Shown here: positions 63,401 to 64,000 of the stretch, one piece after another
Layout: each line of letters opens with the position of its first letter
How positions within the stretch are numbered: the first letter of the stretch is position 1
Assembly: GCF_910596095.1 (NCBI RefSeq)
Contig: NC_056548.1
Span: 7,093,151 to 7,157,150 of the forward strand
Direction of reading: 5' to 3'
Length of the DNA: 64,000 nucleotides
Source: Thunnus maccoyii
Lineage: Eukaryota > Chordata > Actinopteri > Scombriformes > Scombridae
Made by a program: the position numbers and the translations under genes
Notes under the pieces: generated by a model
What the model was told of the DNA's origin: nothing
Seen by the model: the letters and a program-made list of their open reading frames with translations, nothing else
The model's database searches: none

Positions 63401-63750
63401 AAGGTGAACTGGTGGTATAATACACATTCATATTCTTTAAATTAAGAGCAACAAAGCAATCTAAGACACACGAGAGGTAGAAAAACAGTAAAACAGAAGG
63501 TCGAACCTGCAGCAGCAGCACTTCCGATGGCCTGCAGGGTCGACCGCCCGCTGCTGCCCAGGCGACTCCTCCCTGTCCCAGAACCAGCTGTTGACACCAA
63601 GCCTTCTGAAGAAGATGAGGATGAGGACATAGACTGGCTCTCCATCTTCTGCTCCACCCGACCCAGCTCCACAAGGACTTCTTTGTAGCGCTCCATGAAC
63701 ACCAGCTCACCGCAACAGGCAGACGCCTCCAGATTAAACACCAGAGACAC
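45421..63750 (-). CDS. zfyve26: Zinc finger FYVE protein 26 (spastizin), 3' 29 coding exons, 5' end missing
   Basis: Exons (descending) 63507-63750, 62482-62745, 62195-62314, 61771-61938, 61281-61514, 60818-60923, 59433-60277, 58355-58554, 57943-58047, 57720-57842, 57165-57341, 55977-56226, 55511-55609, 54982-55166, 54385-54521, 53413-53441, 52956-53092, 52421-52641, 51135-51282, 50358-50567, 49085-49300, 47872-48069, 47537-47617, 47296-47423, 46937-47111, 46625-46684, 46147-46329, 45972-46022, 45421-45633. Total 5,307 nt: 1,768 residues of a protein that is 2,539 in human. The FYVE domain is complete over 54982-55166 and 54385-54521: WVPD, CMVC, RRHHCRRCG, RVCDQC, all PI3P-binding motifs. 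727 residues follow the RHHC block, as in human. The rest is Leu-rich helical. Spastizin binds PI3P and spatacsin/AP-5 and acts in lysosome reformation and cytokinesis. The donor of 57720-57842 (GTCTAC) is weak; exon 53413-53441 is only 29 nt. Confidence 0.95.
47846..47864. repeat. 19-nt poly(A) tract just inside a zfyve26 intron
   Basis: On the sense (minus) strand this is U19 starting 8 bases past the GTTAGTC donor of exon 47872-48069. Confidence 0.9.
48390..48990 (+). mobile_element. LINE 3' end (CR1/L2/Rex-like), degenerate, antisense in zfyve26 intron
   Basis: Plus-strand translation gives pieces of a reverse-transcriptase C-terminus: HETAYRSLVESI, FTITAWCGNL, KNKLSKIVNIARKVIG, IHRRAKHITTDTSHPL, then LLLSGRLFRAPRKSF, in the frame 48574-48813 and the same frame upstream. 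It is 5'-truncated and ends in TAATC-type units near 48978-49005. It is inactive and occupies intron 48070-49084. Confidence 0.75.
49301..52420 (-). other. zfyve26: zfyve26 introns with no recognised content
   Basis: Apart from coding exons 50358-50567 and 51135-51282, the introns 49301-50357, 50568-51134 and 51283-52420 hold no element I can name. The open frames at 51628-52262 and 52168-52431 are either intronic or antisense shadows. Confidence 0.5.
53442..54384 (-). other. zfyve26: zfyve26 intron between the FYVE exon and the micro-exon
   Basis: 943 bases, AT-rich with T-rich and simple stretches; nothing recognised. Confidence 0.5.
56478..56760 (+). mobile_element. tRNA-derived SINE, antisense in zfyve26 intron
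   Basis: Head 'gggcagctgtggctcagaggtagagcggg' contains an RNA polymerase III A box (56488-56499) and a B box-like 'ggcttgatccc' (56521-56531, one change from GGTTCGANNCC). The body ends 'gtaaagcgctttgagtgg...aaaggcgccatgtaagtgcag', a widespread teleost SINE 3' region. It occupies intron 56227-57164. The tRNA-like head does not fold as a true tRNA. Confidence 0.8.
58630..58862 (-). mobile_element. 'gggctgcaac' MITE copy, reverse orientation
   Basis: Contains 'gggctttgggaaacagtgattaacatttttcacc' and ends 'ataattgttagttgcagccc', the TIR end of the family seen at 37812-38068. In zfyve26 intron 58555-59432. Confidence 0.7.
58975..59290 (+). mobile_element. 'gggctgcaac' MITE copy, forward orientation, with local tandem duplication
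   Basis: 'attgattaatctgctgattattt' followed by 'agtctataaaatgtcacc' and 'agtgaccgatggccatcac' is the opposite orientation of the neighbouring copy. The unit 'gattatttatctaatt' is tandemly duplicated at about 59035-59068. Together the two copies form a divergent inverted pair. Confidence 0.55.
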
Positions 63751-64000
63751 CTGAAGAGCAGCAAACCAAACACCAAACAATCAATATATTTTATTTTTAT
63801 TTTATTTTTCTGCTGGTGTAACAGATGTTATCGTACTTCATGTGTATCCTAAAACTTGTCATGTTGACTTATTCATATTAATCAGTCTTTACTGTAAAAG
63901 AATCAATACCTTAGTTAATACCAAACTAAACTAAGCTAAACTGACCTAATTATGTTTATTGTGTTAGGTTTTATAATAATCATAATGAGAAGTAGTTGCA

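Noticed and set aside
1-64000. A novel defence or biosynthetic gene cluster
   Set aside because: All well-supported genes are conserved vertebrate housekeeping genes with introns; nothing resembles a prokaryote-type or transferred cluster.

Overview
This window is nuclear DNA from a bony fish, most likely a percomorph teleost. It is AT-rich, its genes are split by short GT-AG introns, and the space between exons is full of teleost-style MITEs, a tRNA-derived SINE and LINE 3' ends. I rebuilt the genes by reading exons, splice sites and reading phase by eye. Every spliced model keeps an open frame. Repeat family names beyond broad class are from memory of teleost genomes and were not checked against a library.

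Layout, left to right. First coding exon of slc39a9 (ZIP9 zinc transporter; minus strand, rest off the left edge; 959-1054). A repeat-rich gap of about 2.5 kb. rbm25 (splicing regulator with RRM, Arg/Glu-rich region and PWI; minus; 17 coding exons, 4078-15404). A repeat-filled 3.6 kb gap. arg2 (mitochondrial arginase; plus; 8 exons, 19799-26351). vti1b (endosomal Qb-SNARE; minus; 6 exons, 30588-34551). An RDH11/RDH12-type retinol dehydrogenase (plus; 7 exons, 36107-42590). The 3' 29 coding exons of zfyve26 (spastizin, FYVE protein; minus; 45421-63750, 5' part off the right edge).

The order and orientation arg2(+), vti1b(-), rdh12(+), zfyve26(-) match human 14q24.1. slc39a9 and rbm25 map to the same human arm but farther away, so the ancestral block has been reshuffled locally. 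arg2/vti1b and rdh12/zfyve26 converge tail to tail. rbm25/arg2 and vti1b/rdh12 diverge head to head. The genes share no single pathway; at most vti1b and zfyve26 both act in endosome/lysosome/autophagy traffic.

I found no prokaryote-like system, CRISPR array, rRNA or convincing tRNA gene. The points most worth a second look are a nested transposon insertion at the left edge, two TTAA-flanked MITEs, direct repeats that bracket the vti1b and rdh12 first exons, recognisable promoter motifs (CRE+TATA at arg2, a CLEAR-type E-box at vti1b, ZNF143/THAP11-like sites), and a CA-repeat between the converging rdh12 and zfyve26 ends.
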